From: Chamaecrista fasciculata
Lineage: Eukaryota > Streptophyta > Magnoliopsida > Fabales > Fabaceae
DNA: 64,000 nt
Assembly (NCBI GenBank): GCA_003254925.1
Contig: QANZ01006002.1
Location: 224,263 to 288,262, forward strand
Reading direction: 5' to 3'
A program made the position numbers and the translations under genes. Positions 12,155 through 24,200 of the stretch are shown here, in pieces. The notes beneath the pieces are model-generated. The model did no database searches, had not been told where the DNA came from, and saw nothing but the letters and a program-made list of their open reading frames with translations. The first letter of the stretch is position 1; the number at the start of each line of letters is the position of its first letter.

Positions 12155-13473
12155 GGCCATGTTCGTTTGCGCTCAGATTATAAGCTGCTCTGATTATAAT
12201 CGTAATAAGCTTGTTCGTTTGCGCTTTTTTCCTGAGCAAATTATAATCATGATTTTTTTATAATCAAACACACTCAATTACACTTATACCCCTATATACA
12301 TACCTAGAATTACCTATACTCTCATTCATTCAATCAAAAATCACAAGGGCAAAATGGTCATTTTCATAAATATTGGGCCGTTTTACAATTACTCATTATT
12401 GTGTAGGGCTAAAATGTTATTTTGCCCAAAATATTTAGGATCAAATTGGCAATTTAGCCATTCTCGCAATCACTCGTCTCTGCGTCTCCGTCGCCTCTCT
12501 CTCTCATCTCCGTCGTTCTCTCTCTCTCATCTCCGTTGTTTCTCTCTCACTCTCTCGTCTCCGTCGTTTCTCTCTCTCTCATCTCCGTGTCTCTCTCTCA
12601 TCGTTGTTTCTCTCTCTCTCATCTTCGTCGAGTATAGCAGCTGCCCTCCGGAGTGTGCTGATCGTGATACGGTGGTGATTTAATTAGGTAGGAGTAAGAT
12701 GAATTAAAGGAGGAGGAGAGGGGTTTGTTGGTCGTCGAAGAGCCAATCCTCGAGTAAGGAAACAGGGAGTTGGGATTGAGGAGTGTCGTGTTGGACAAAA
12801 GTGTTGTCGTCTTCGGAGTTATTGGAGGAGGAATTATTATTATTTAACCCACACTATTTACCTCTTAGCTTTTGCTTTGTCTTTCCTTTACCAAAAAAAA
12901 AAAAAAGACATATAGACGAATGGGGGGCTGAAAAGCAATTTTAGCTTTTCCATTTTCTTTTTTCTCTTTCTTCCTCCATGAAGCAATGAGCCGCATTGGA
13001 AGTTTATTTCGGGTCCGAAGCCTTTTTTTTTCTCCTTCATTGCTTGGTCGACCGGCCTTATTCGAAAAAAATGATATAGTCCTCCAATCCACTATTTTGT
13101 AGGCAAAAGTAGAATGGTTCATCATAATCAAATGAGCGCCTCCTAGGTAACATACAATTATAATCATATTTTCACCAAGGCAAACAGTGACAAAATTTGA
13201 TTTTTTAAAAAGTAAGAATCAAATCCGAACACATTTTGTTTATAATCTAATCATATCAAATCAAATCTTACTTTTTCCAACTTTTTCTTTCACCTCTACC
13301 CCTATGCAATTTATCAATTTCCTTACCCTTCTATCTACCAACCACAATCATTACATACTCATTTCAATAATTTCACACTAAATAATCAACATTCATCCAA
13401 ACACCAATACACAAATAATCAACTTTGATTATAATCTGAGCAGATTATAATCCGAGCGCAAACGAACAGAGCT
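12155..13473. mobile_element. Non-autonomous TIR element, PIF/Harbinger-like, copy A
   Basis: The ends are inverted: left ggccatgttcgtttgcgctc, and right the complement of agctctgttcgtttgcgctc. Subterminal ATTATAATC repeats occur on both sides, and the flanks carry TAA (12152-12154 and 13474-13476). A 3-bp TAA duplication would fit PIF/Harbinger, but this call is tentative. The interior has a CT-rich tract (about 12470-12630) and an unrecognised segment at 12865-13167. A related copy lies at 51020-52637. Confidence 0.7.
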
Positions 13474-13476
13474 TAA

Positions 13477-15228
13477 CTTGATGATTCGATCATTTTAATT
13501 TTACTAATGTATAATATATAATTTTAAGAAAAGTTTGGAAGTTTAATGATAATATATATTTAATTTAATGGGCAAAAGCACATTTTTTTTGTCGCAAGAG
13601 TTTATATCAATTTTCAATTTTATTCCTAATGTTTGTTTAGGATCAATTTTGTTTTCAAAATTATATATTTTGATCGATTTTATTGTTTGTTCTTACTCTA
13701 TCCAACTATTAATAACATATTTTACGTAGTTAATGATATGTAATGTAATACTAATAGAAAAAGACAGATTGAAAAACATGATTAAATCTATCATTAATTT
13801 ATTGAAAAAAAAATAGTAAAAAAAAATATAATTGATTAAAGTGTAAGACTTTAGGACAANCATTAAATCTATTAATAAATACATCTCTTTATGCAAATAA
13901 TATAACTTTTTTCTCCACAACTAGAGATCATGGACTAACTATTTTTTCAAGCAAGTAAATGGACTAAATGCATCTTAAACAAGATCTCATAAGTCATAAA
14001 CTCATAATCATTAAATTCAACATGTCAACTCTCAAGTTTCAAGTTCATCACACACAATTTTAAAGTTCAAAAGTACAAAATCCAACAAAAAAAAAACATA
14101 AATCTGACCCAGTATTATAAAAAAAAAAACATTGAGAACCACGGGTCCGATCCAGCGGTTGGACCCGAGTTTCCGGTTCTTGGCCGGTTATTTCCGGTCC
14201 AACTATCGTTTTGGTTCAAATAGTTGAACCAACTCGCTCATCTCTTCGGCTAGCGGTCCGACCGGCCGGTCCGGTTTTCACAACAATGGTTAGGAGTTCA
14301 GAGGCATTAATTATTTTTGACGAGTTATTTCTTTTTCTAGTTGGAGCTATCAGCAAATAATGTCTAATTAGGCTTTAAAAGGTAGACACTAGTTGCACAG
14401 TAAAAAAATCAAAATTGGTCATATTTCTTTCGCTTCGAGTTCGATTACGACAAGTTCAAAACTACGAGTTTCTTTTTAACTAGTCATTTTTCTGTTTGGT
14501 TTGGACCATTAGCAAATGAGGTCAAATTGGATGTGAAAGTGGTTTTTTCATAATTGTTCACTTTTTGGTTTCAGAATCACTTTCGAATTCGATTTGACCT
14601 AAAAAGGATTCGTCAATTGTAACATATACCTCCGAATTCATCACAATCAAATTTGAACCAAGAGAGATTTGACCAGCAACACACTTTTAGAGTTGAATTT
14701 GATGTTGTTTGTTAGTAACTCCAACTGAGTAAAGAAATAACTTGTTAAAACTAACCCATAACTCTATACTTATCGAAATCAAACTTAAAATAAAAGAGAT
14801 ATAATTATACTCCATTGTTGAAACGAAAGAATTAAAGAGTGAAATTCTTAAAAAAGGTATAGGATCTAACCCAAAATAAAAAAAAAGGAAGATAAAGAAC
14901 TATATTACAAAATATTAAAAAAATAAATAAATAAATAAGAGAACAAATGATCTTTACTTATAGCTGTCGACCATGGATCATTAGGTTTACTGGGTTTTTT
15001 TTTTCGTAGAAGAGTTGGACTGGAGTTTCAAGTGTGGCTTTTCTCGTTCATTCTCCGATACGTTTTTCTTCTCCCGAGTTTTTCTTGCCTCCAGTACCTT
15101 ATTTACTATTTCAGGTTTCCGCCATAGCCTACCTCGTTTTCTCTTGCGCTTTGCACCGCCTTCATTGAGTTTTACTTTCATACACCTGCTGCACCACGAC
15201 CTACGCATCTTCTTCTCTGTCTTCGAGC
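13477..15228. other. Intergenic region and UTP20 promoter
   Basis: No gene is supportable. The stretch is AT-rich, with a single N near 13860 and a short GC-rich island at about 14140-14285 built of ccggtcc-type words, typical of a decayed repeat. The last 250 bp before 15229 probably hold the UTP20 promoter and leader. I see no clear TATA box. Confidence 0.45.
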
Positions 15229-18200
15229 ATGGAAACTTCGTCCGTCAAGTCTCTTAACAAATGCTCAGGCCGCCGCCGCTTTTCTGTATGTCTTCTTTCT
15301 CAATCACATACTGCGCCCCACCCATGTATCTAGAGCAATCTGTTTGTTATTTCATAAAGCTTCAAATGATAGTTTTTTTCCTAGTTAGCTAATTATTTCT
15401 ATAGGGTAGCAATGCCAACTAAAGCCTTAAAACCTTCGCTTTGTTTGAGGATTACTTATATTCTGTTTGCGGCTCTGGTTGTTAAGCAAAGAATAATGTG
15501 TTATGCTTTAATTACTTTTCTGGCTTGTAAATTTGCGATTTTGATTGGAGTTGGTGATGACTTTATATGCTCTATCGTTTCTTTTATTAACAACTCCGAC
15601 CATTTATTGTTTCTGATTCTGATGTGTGGTGGATTATCTTTTCACTTTTTTTCTTTTGGTAACACTGACGGAGGATTTTTCATATGCTTTATTTGATCTC
15701 CTCGTTTTGTTTTAACTTGTCTAATATTTTGTTTTAATTGTTCAACATATTTTCTTTGTTATACAGTTTAAGACATTCTCCGAGAAACTAGATGATATAG
15801 ATATAAACGTCTATCGAAGTCTCGAAAAGGTCAAGTCTGACCCGTCTGAGGGTTCCTCCTTCTTCAAAGACTGCCTTGTGGAATGGAGGGTATGGTTTAA
15901 ACTACTGAGCAGACATGGTTGTACTTCTTATGCTCTATGTATGGAGATTGTTGATTTTGTTATATGCTTGCATTGTACTACTTTTTCACTATTCAAGAGT
16001 GGAATTAAATTTCATTTTCTTTCGTTTGGTACATGGAATCAGCGTAGAATTGAATCATAATGTGCTAAATGAGGATGTAAGAGCAAATAAAACTAGTAAA
16101 GTATTAACTCATTGTTGGTTGTGATGAATGTGGAATCGCCATCTCCCTTTAAGGATGAAATGGCGATTTCTATCTTTGTGGAACATGGATTTTGACATTC
16201 TGTGTAGCTATATTTGTTTTTCATACCATTCAATTTCTTGGAGGTGGAAGCTGGGATTGAAGGCCCTTCACATGTACAAAATTAATCTCTTCAATAAAAA
16301 GTATTTGGGAAAAATTGCTTATCAATAGTATTATGTTCCTTTGTTCTCAGTTGAGTATGCTTCTTTTCCCATCTTCCCCACAAGTATCAGCCAAACTAAT
16401 GCTATACCACCACAAGTCTAAGTTACATACCATAATTCTTATTCCCCTGTTTTTGCAATGAGATATTTAGTTTTTGGCCTTATATCATTCATGCTTGAAA
16501 TTATTTATTTGCTTTGTTTGTCACAATACAGGAACTGAATACTGCAGAGGATTTCATCTCATTGTATGAAGAAGTTATGCCTTATACACAAACATTACGT
16601 TTGGTACAATTGCACAAGGAATCTTTAATCTCAAAACTTCTTTCTCGGTTGCATTTAAAAGCAAGGCTATCTCTTGAGCCGATTCTCAGGTGTGCCAGCC
16701 TTTTTGTGTAGTTCTTCTTTTTGCTTGTTGTTGATGCTGGTTATTAATGGAATAGTGTCTACATATATCTCTTCAGTTCTTTGAAATTTTGACCAGAGCA
16801 GTAGTTTATGTTAATGGAGAAAGATCTTGTCTTCCTCTTTTGACTGACATCAGCTGCTTCTCTTTGTCACTGGCTCTTTTGTTTGCAATAGTTATTGTTT
16901 AGAGCTTTATATTGGTTCAAGTGACTATGGTTTCTATTAGAGTTTTGGTTGTAGCATATATGTATGTTATTGAGGTTGGGAATGAGATTTGTCCTAGGAC
17001 AGAATTCATTAACATACTAATTTCAAAATCTAGCCACATAAATTTATAGTTTTGAATTTTGACAAATATCAGTTGCTTGAAATAACAGTTTCTATTTGTT
17101 GTATAACTTGTATTCTGATAGATATTTTTTAATGTTTCAAACCTAATAACCTTTTACTTGGTTGATGTAGAAATATGATGAATGATATTTCTATATTATG
17201 AAAAATGGAGTTTACATATATATATTTATAGACTCTGGAAAATTAATGCAGCTAACAACCTCTAACTACTTCCTACTATTAAAAAATTCTATGTACATCA
17301 AACAACAAGTATCCAACAATTAACATAGTCAACAGTTGATGGGAGATCAGATTTTATTTTGGCTGTTTTCTGATCTTCATTTTGGTCTTCTATTTCTTGG
17401 TGGCTATTGTTACTGAATCACAAAGCTTGTTGTGCAGGTTAATTGCAGAGTTATCAAGAGATCTCCAAGAGGAGTTTGTTCCGTGAGTTGGTTGCCCCTC
17501 AGATTAGTTATACTTCAATTAATGCATGATCTTATAAGGCTTTTGTTTTTCTTGCCCTGTATTTTACTTGTCAAGTTCTTTTACTTTTATTGAAAGTCGG
17601 CTGGAATGTTTTGTTCTAGATCACTTTTTCTGGTTTCATTGAATGTTTCAGAGTTATAGTGGACTTTTCTATGCTTTTCTTATAGCCTCACATGGTTTAC
17701 ATTATCATTGTGCATGTTACTTTTGCTAGGCTGTTACCAAGAATTGTTGAATCTTTAGTGTCTCTCCTACAAAGTGGTGCTGATCGAGAGCCAGAGATCA
17801 TTGAGCAGGTAGAGGTTATCATCTTGGGCTTGTTCTTATGGAGGAGACTTCTGTGTTTTATCATTATTTTTTAAAGCTTTCATTTTGATGTGGATACTAA
17901 AGATATGTTTATTGTATGCAGATTCTAGTGGCATGGTCTTACATAATGATGTATCTACAGAAATATCTAATACATGACCCATTACATGTGCTCAGGTGAG
18001 TGCTGGAGTATAATTTCTGTATCTTTTGAGTTGATTTTTTCAATTGAATTATTGACTATTTAGCAAACCCCAAAATGCTCCTTCATTTGTATTTTTACAT
18101 GCACCTCTTTGCTTGTGCCAATTTGATTAATATGTGTGCAACTCAAAATGGTCTGAGAGTCTGAGATTGAACTCTTCCACTAAAAGTTTATTACAATTTT

Positions 18201-21200
18201 ATGCTGCATGAACTGAAAGTAATGGCGTACATTGATGATAAACCCTTCTATTTCCTCGGTGAACATTGGTTGTTTATCTTGTTTTACAATTTTCTATGCA
18301 TACTTCTACACAAGGATGCTTATGAAGGACATCTCTTCGATTATTATGTTAACTGTGGAAAAATTTTATGGTTTGTATGGATTAAATGGTAATCATTTCT
18401 TTGATGACAAAGGGTTGCAAATATATTAGTGACACGTCATCTTTTTTTTTCTTTTTGGTAATAAGTGACACTTCATCTTTTGATCATACAGTTCATATAC
18501 TAGGAAACAATATTTTACTGTTATGGAAAAATCTTTTTACACTACATATCACTCAAATTCTACACAATCCTTATTCATATAACTTTCAAAGTTGCTTATG
18601 GTTCTTTTGGTACTTCAAGGTTCACAGCAAAATTGAGATATTACCCAAAGGATTATGTCCAAAAGCATATGGCAGAGGCCATGTCATTTGTATTGAGAAA
18701 TTCATCAGATGAGCATCTTAAGAGAGGTATTGATCTATATCCTTTTCCTTTTCTCTTTGATTAATTTAAGAATATCTTATTATTCTTGTATTGCCTCCCA
18801 GTTTAATATTAGTTTGTTTGTTTTCTGTTCTTTTATTTTTATTTATGCATTTGGTTGGGTGGTTGGTAAAATTATAAAACTGGTGGATTGGATAGGAATT
18901 GGAACTCTCATGCTTGAAGCAGTGGAGAAGTCATCTCCTTGCAGAAAATTAGGAGTTGAAAATCTACTTTACTTTATTATGAGAGGTTCCTCGTTAAGGT
19001 TCCATTCGAAAGCAAAGCGAGTATTGAAATTACTGACAAGTGAAGCAATCTTTTCTATTGGTCATGAAGCTAACCAAGGCAAGCTTGTTTTCTACTCTGA
19101 AGACTCTCTCTCTCTCTCTCTCTCTCTCTCCCACTATATATATGATCTTTTTTCAATGGAACTTGGGGCATATTTCTATTTGAATATATTGATGTATTCT
19201 ATTTTGATTCTCATGATCTGACAGTGTCTATCATAGTTGAACTTTTTGTTGAGTAGCCATTGCTCGTTTGATTAGACTGCTTGGTGACTTAGCCATAAAA
19301 CATTGCCAAGGATTGATAAGAATATCAATATATAATTGATCAAAAACTTCTACCTGTCAGATGGCTCGTAATTCTTAGACAACTGGACCCATGTATGTGG
19401 CTTGTTTACTGGGTTGCTGATAGGCCTGATACATTGGCCAGTTTTTTGACTAATGTTTTTAGGCAATACATGTGACTGATGCATCTCACATCTATATATA
19501 TATGCACACATGCAGAAGCTCATCGATGCTGGATTGTGTTCTATTTGGTTAGAAGAAAATGCTAGAGTTTTAAACAAGAAATTTCTTCTGTCTAATCCTT
19601 CAGTGTGTCCACAGGAAGAACCAACCAATAAAAGTCATTTCTTGTTTTCATGGCTCCTCTGTAGTTGCTTGATATGGCTGTTTGTAGATATACAAGTTTA
19701 TGAATTTCTTTTTTAATGTATTGGCTCTTTGCTTCGACTAAATTTTTTTTTCCCTATTGTGGCCAGACTCAAGCAACGTGCTGAAAATTGTAAAATCTGT
19801 CTTTAAAAAATTATGCCAGAATATGGAGCCCGCAGAATTGAATTTGCTATGGAAATGCTTGTATGAGGAAGTAAGAGAATGTACTTGTGCTAGTAACATC
19901 TTACACCTGAGACATCTTTTATCTGTGCTTATTGCAGCTGTGAAGGTACATAATGGGAAAAAAGTTACTGGTAAGTTAAATTTGTTTCTTGCTTTAGTAC
20001 TTATTTTGTTTTGTTTAGCTTCGTTCAGCCAGTTGATAAGGAGAAGAATTAGGGCTGTCTCCCTGGACCATATGCAATAAAAAGATTAAGTTTTTTTTTT
20101 TCCCTTGCACTATTTGTTCATCTTGTTGTATCTTAAATACATTCAAACACACATAGAAACTGATTGTTTTTTTTTAGATTAACTAATTTCCTATAAAGAA
20201 TATTTGGGTTCTTAATCCCACCTTCTTTCTAATAATGTACATGCTTATCAGAAAGAGAAAGTGGTATGAGTCTAGTTGCTAATAGATTTCTCAAGATTCT
20301 TGAGTGTGTTATTTTTGGCTAAATTGCACAAACACCCCTTGAGTTTTAGGTCTGGTGCATAAAATACCCAAGTTTTTAATTTGGAGCCATTAACACCCTT
20401 CTGTTAGGGTTCCATCCATTTTTACTGTTAAATGCCACCTAAGTCTATTTTAATGAGAGTATTATGGTAATTGTACTAAAATCTTAAAAATCCACCCAGA
20501 CCACCCTGAAATCCGATCCACCCCATTCCCATTTATCACCTAATTTCTGCCAATATCAACACCCATCCACTTGCATATACAAACACAGTGAGCACAAATT
20601 GTTTAACTCTACAAGTTGAATTAAACCAAAGGGCATGGTAAATGACAGAACAAACTAAGACGCATATAGTAGAAACATATATATAAAACTTTAATCTTTT
20701 GCTACACACACAGCAAACTTAAGTATTGATGAAAGTAGAGATGTCATGTTCTTCAGTTTTTCTTCTTCCTCTAGCTCTTTAGATTCCAGCTCTGGAGGAT
20801 TTGCGTCCTCCGACACAGTCCACTCTGTCGAAGCCCAGGCTGGTGAGGACCAACGTGTCTGTCGACATCAAGTCAGGTACATCGGAGAAGAACACGAGAA
20901 ACAGAGGACAAAAAAACACTCTGTTTCATGAATAGAGGAAACAAAAAGCTTTGAATATTAAGCATTGATAATACTGACTAATCTCAAATATTCAGACTTT
21001 CATTTTTTCCTCCAAAACACTTTTACAACGTCCAATAAAATTCCCCAGCAATATAAAAACGAGGAAGAAGAGATGAAAGCAGAGGAGATGAGAAGAGAAT
21101 GCACAGATTTGGCGGTGGTGCGTTTTTCGGCTTCTCTCATGGCGTTTTCTGTCATTCTGTCCTCCTTGATGGGTTTGGATTGGTAATTGGTTAGGTCTGG

Positions 21201-24200
21201 GCAGAAATTGAGGGGAATGGGTTTGTGATGGGTTTTTAGAATTTTAATGTAATTACCACAATATCCTTATTAAAATAGGCTTAGATGGCATTTAACAGTA
21301 AAAATGGATGGAACCCTAACGGAAGGGTGTTAATTGCTCCAAATTAAAAACTCAGGCGTGCTCTTTGCACAATTTTAAAACTCGGGGATTTTATACACCA
21401 GACCTAAAACTTAGGGGGTGTTTGTGCAATTTAGCCTTTTTTTTGGGGTACAGTTCTTGAGTGTATTTTATGTGTGTTTTTTCTAGACTGCAATCTTATA
21501 AGCAGTACTTGCTATTAGTTCTTTTGATGTGTTTGTGTGCTTTTGTACTATTTTTAAATATGATTCTATTTTGCAGATTATAAGCCTATGCTTGAAGTTA
21601 TCTTGTTGCTCATGCGGACATACATCACACCTTCTGGCATGATTGATTCACAAGACGAAATATCTTCAGTAGTTGATAAAATTTTGAAATTAATGTTGGG
21701 TATTCTTAAAGGGCTCCGCAATTACAATAAGTCTTTAATATCTGAGTGTGCTTTCCAGTGGGCTCCTATTTTCAAGTTAAAAAGCTCAAGGTATTCACCA
21801 CAATAATGTGTATGTGATATTAGCATTTTCTTTAGGTTGCTTCTGTTCCTTGATATATTTATGGTTGGATTGCAGTTTGGTCAATTTTATTAGAGAGCTG
21901 CTACTGATGAATCATTGTGCCCATGCCTTTAGAGGTGATGTTATAAGGTAACCTTTTAATCATACTAATGTGTGTGCTTGAATTATGGTTTGGCTCTGTA
22001 TAAACATTATTTTAACTGCCATGACTTGATTTCTAGTGCAATAAATGATTTGATGGAGAATTCAGAGGAAGAGGTAATATCTTTGTTATTGTCATTTTGT
22101 GAGACAAGGGTGAGCCTTGGCGCAACGGTAAGGTTGCTGCCTGGTGACCAAGAGGTCACGGGTTCAAATCCTGGAAACAACCTCTCTGCAAAGCAGGGGG
22201 AAGGCTGCGTAAGTCTTGACCCTCCCCAGACCCCACCTAGTGGGAGCCTTGTGCACTGGGGCCGCCCTTTATTGCCATTCTGTGAGAACACACAATTAGA
22301 AGTACAGAATGCAAACATTTTGGATGGGATATGTGCCAAAGTACTAGCAAGGATTTGCAGTCATTTGCAAGGAACTATCAATAAAGCAATAAATGATATT
22401 GCACATTGTGACATATCTGATATTGATGAAGGAAAATTGGCACTGCTATGGGGAGTTGTTAGTTGCTATTCTCATATGTCAATTGTCAACGCTGACCCAT
22501 CTTTGTTACTGGATCTTATGGATGCAATAGACAATCTTCTGAAAGTTAAACATGGTACGTTCTCATTCCTTTGTGTTTGTATATATATATTTATGAACCT
22601 TGTAGGACCTTGTGCCTTTGGCAATATTGATCAGAGGAATAAAAAAAGGTACAATTATTTATATATATATTTTTGCTTCTTTCTCTTGGTATTTTTTCTT
22701 CAGGCTATATCGCGGATAGTTTTAAAAATGACTGGGAAAGCATTATGGGTGCAGCATTGAGTTCTTATACCTGTCTATGTAGCAAAAGTAACTCTGGAGC
22801 TGAAGAAACAGAAAAGTTTTTGAGTATTGCAAAAAGATATCGGTTATCTTCACAAGTGTTGTCTGCTGTTGCTGGTCATTTGGACTCCAAGTATGGGTAA
22901 GTGATTTTGTGTTTGTAATTAAATGTTTGTAGACATATCTACATCCCTCTTCTCATTGTCTAGTAGTCAGTTTTTTTTCAATAATGTTCACAACCATGAA
23001 AGCTCTGTTCTTGTATAACCTCGAACTGTAGTTCTCCTCTTGAAGAAACTCGCTGTGGAAAACATCATCCAGAAATTGAAGATGATAGGAGTGACAGTGT
23101 GGTAGCCATTTTTGCTGATAATTTGTGCCATTCAGATGAGAAGATTCGTGCTTCAACTCTTAAAATTCTTTGTCACTACAAATTTCTGGATAGGGAAACT
23201 CCTGCAGCAGATAAGATGGCTGAGGAAAGAATGAAAGCAGAAGTTTCTCAAACTTTTGGTGTGGATAGCTCGCCAAGTAATGTATGTATATGCTATATTC
23301 TTGCTGTTATCCTTTTCCACTGCAGCTTCTAGTTAATAGCGCACTAATCTTGCTGAAATAACAGGTTCTTCAGCTCCTCCTCTCAATTGAAACAACCCCT
23401 AAAACCATTGAAACCATTAGGTCCATTCAGAGAATGATTTCCAAAATACAGATGGACCTATCTGCTGGAAGGATATCTGAAGTTTATGTTCCCTTTGTTT
23501 TGAGTGGATTGTTTGGCATCTTGAACAACCGTTTTCGTGACCTCTGGAATCCTGTGTCAGAATGTCTTGCAGTCTTGATCGGTCAACATTTTGCACTTGT
23601 GTGGGATAGCTTTGTCCGGTATCTTGAACAATGTCATTTCAGGGATGTTGATTTACCTGATAAGCCAACTGGTACCATCCAACCTGATCATCATCAACAA
23701 CAACAACAACCAAAGCCTTTTCCCACTAGGTGGGGTCGGCTATATGGATCAACTGGTACCATCCAACCTGATCAATGTTTATGAAATTTATATTATTGTA
23801 GATTTTGTGGACCATACATTCATATGCGTGTATGTTTGTATGTATTTATGTATGTATCTATCCATGTATGGATAGAAGAAGAAGATTCAAAGAATGAAAG
23901 GTCAAGAAAAGAAAATATAATGCATCCTTCTAAATATTCAAACTGATTTAGATATAACAGAAAGATTATGTTCACAAATATTGCAAATAAACTAATAATT
24001 GATCAGTGATTGATTCTGATTTTGCATTTGATATATTCTGTGAAAAATTATATTAGTTTAATTAATGACTTATATTTAATTTAATGTATAAGTAAAACTG
24101 ATTACTTAAAGAATAATATAAACTTTAGTTTTGTAGAAACTTTATGTTTCAATGGTTAAAGAAATATAGGGAAATTAATTATGCTACTTTTTAGTTATAG

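Noticed and set aside
12865-13167. Possible organelle-derived insert inside element A
   Set aside because: The frame looked unusual but I could not match it to any organelle gene with confidence.
22105-22210. tRNA-like A and B boxes suggesting a tRNA gene
   Set aside because: The boxes are part of an SINE with the family-specific body, T tail and target duplication, and no cloverleaf can be drawn.
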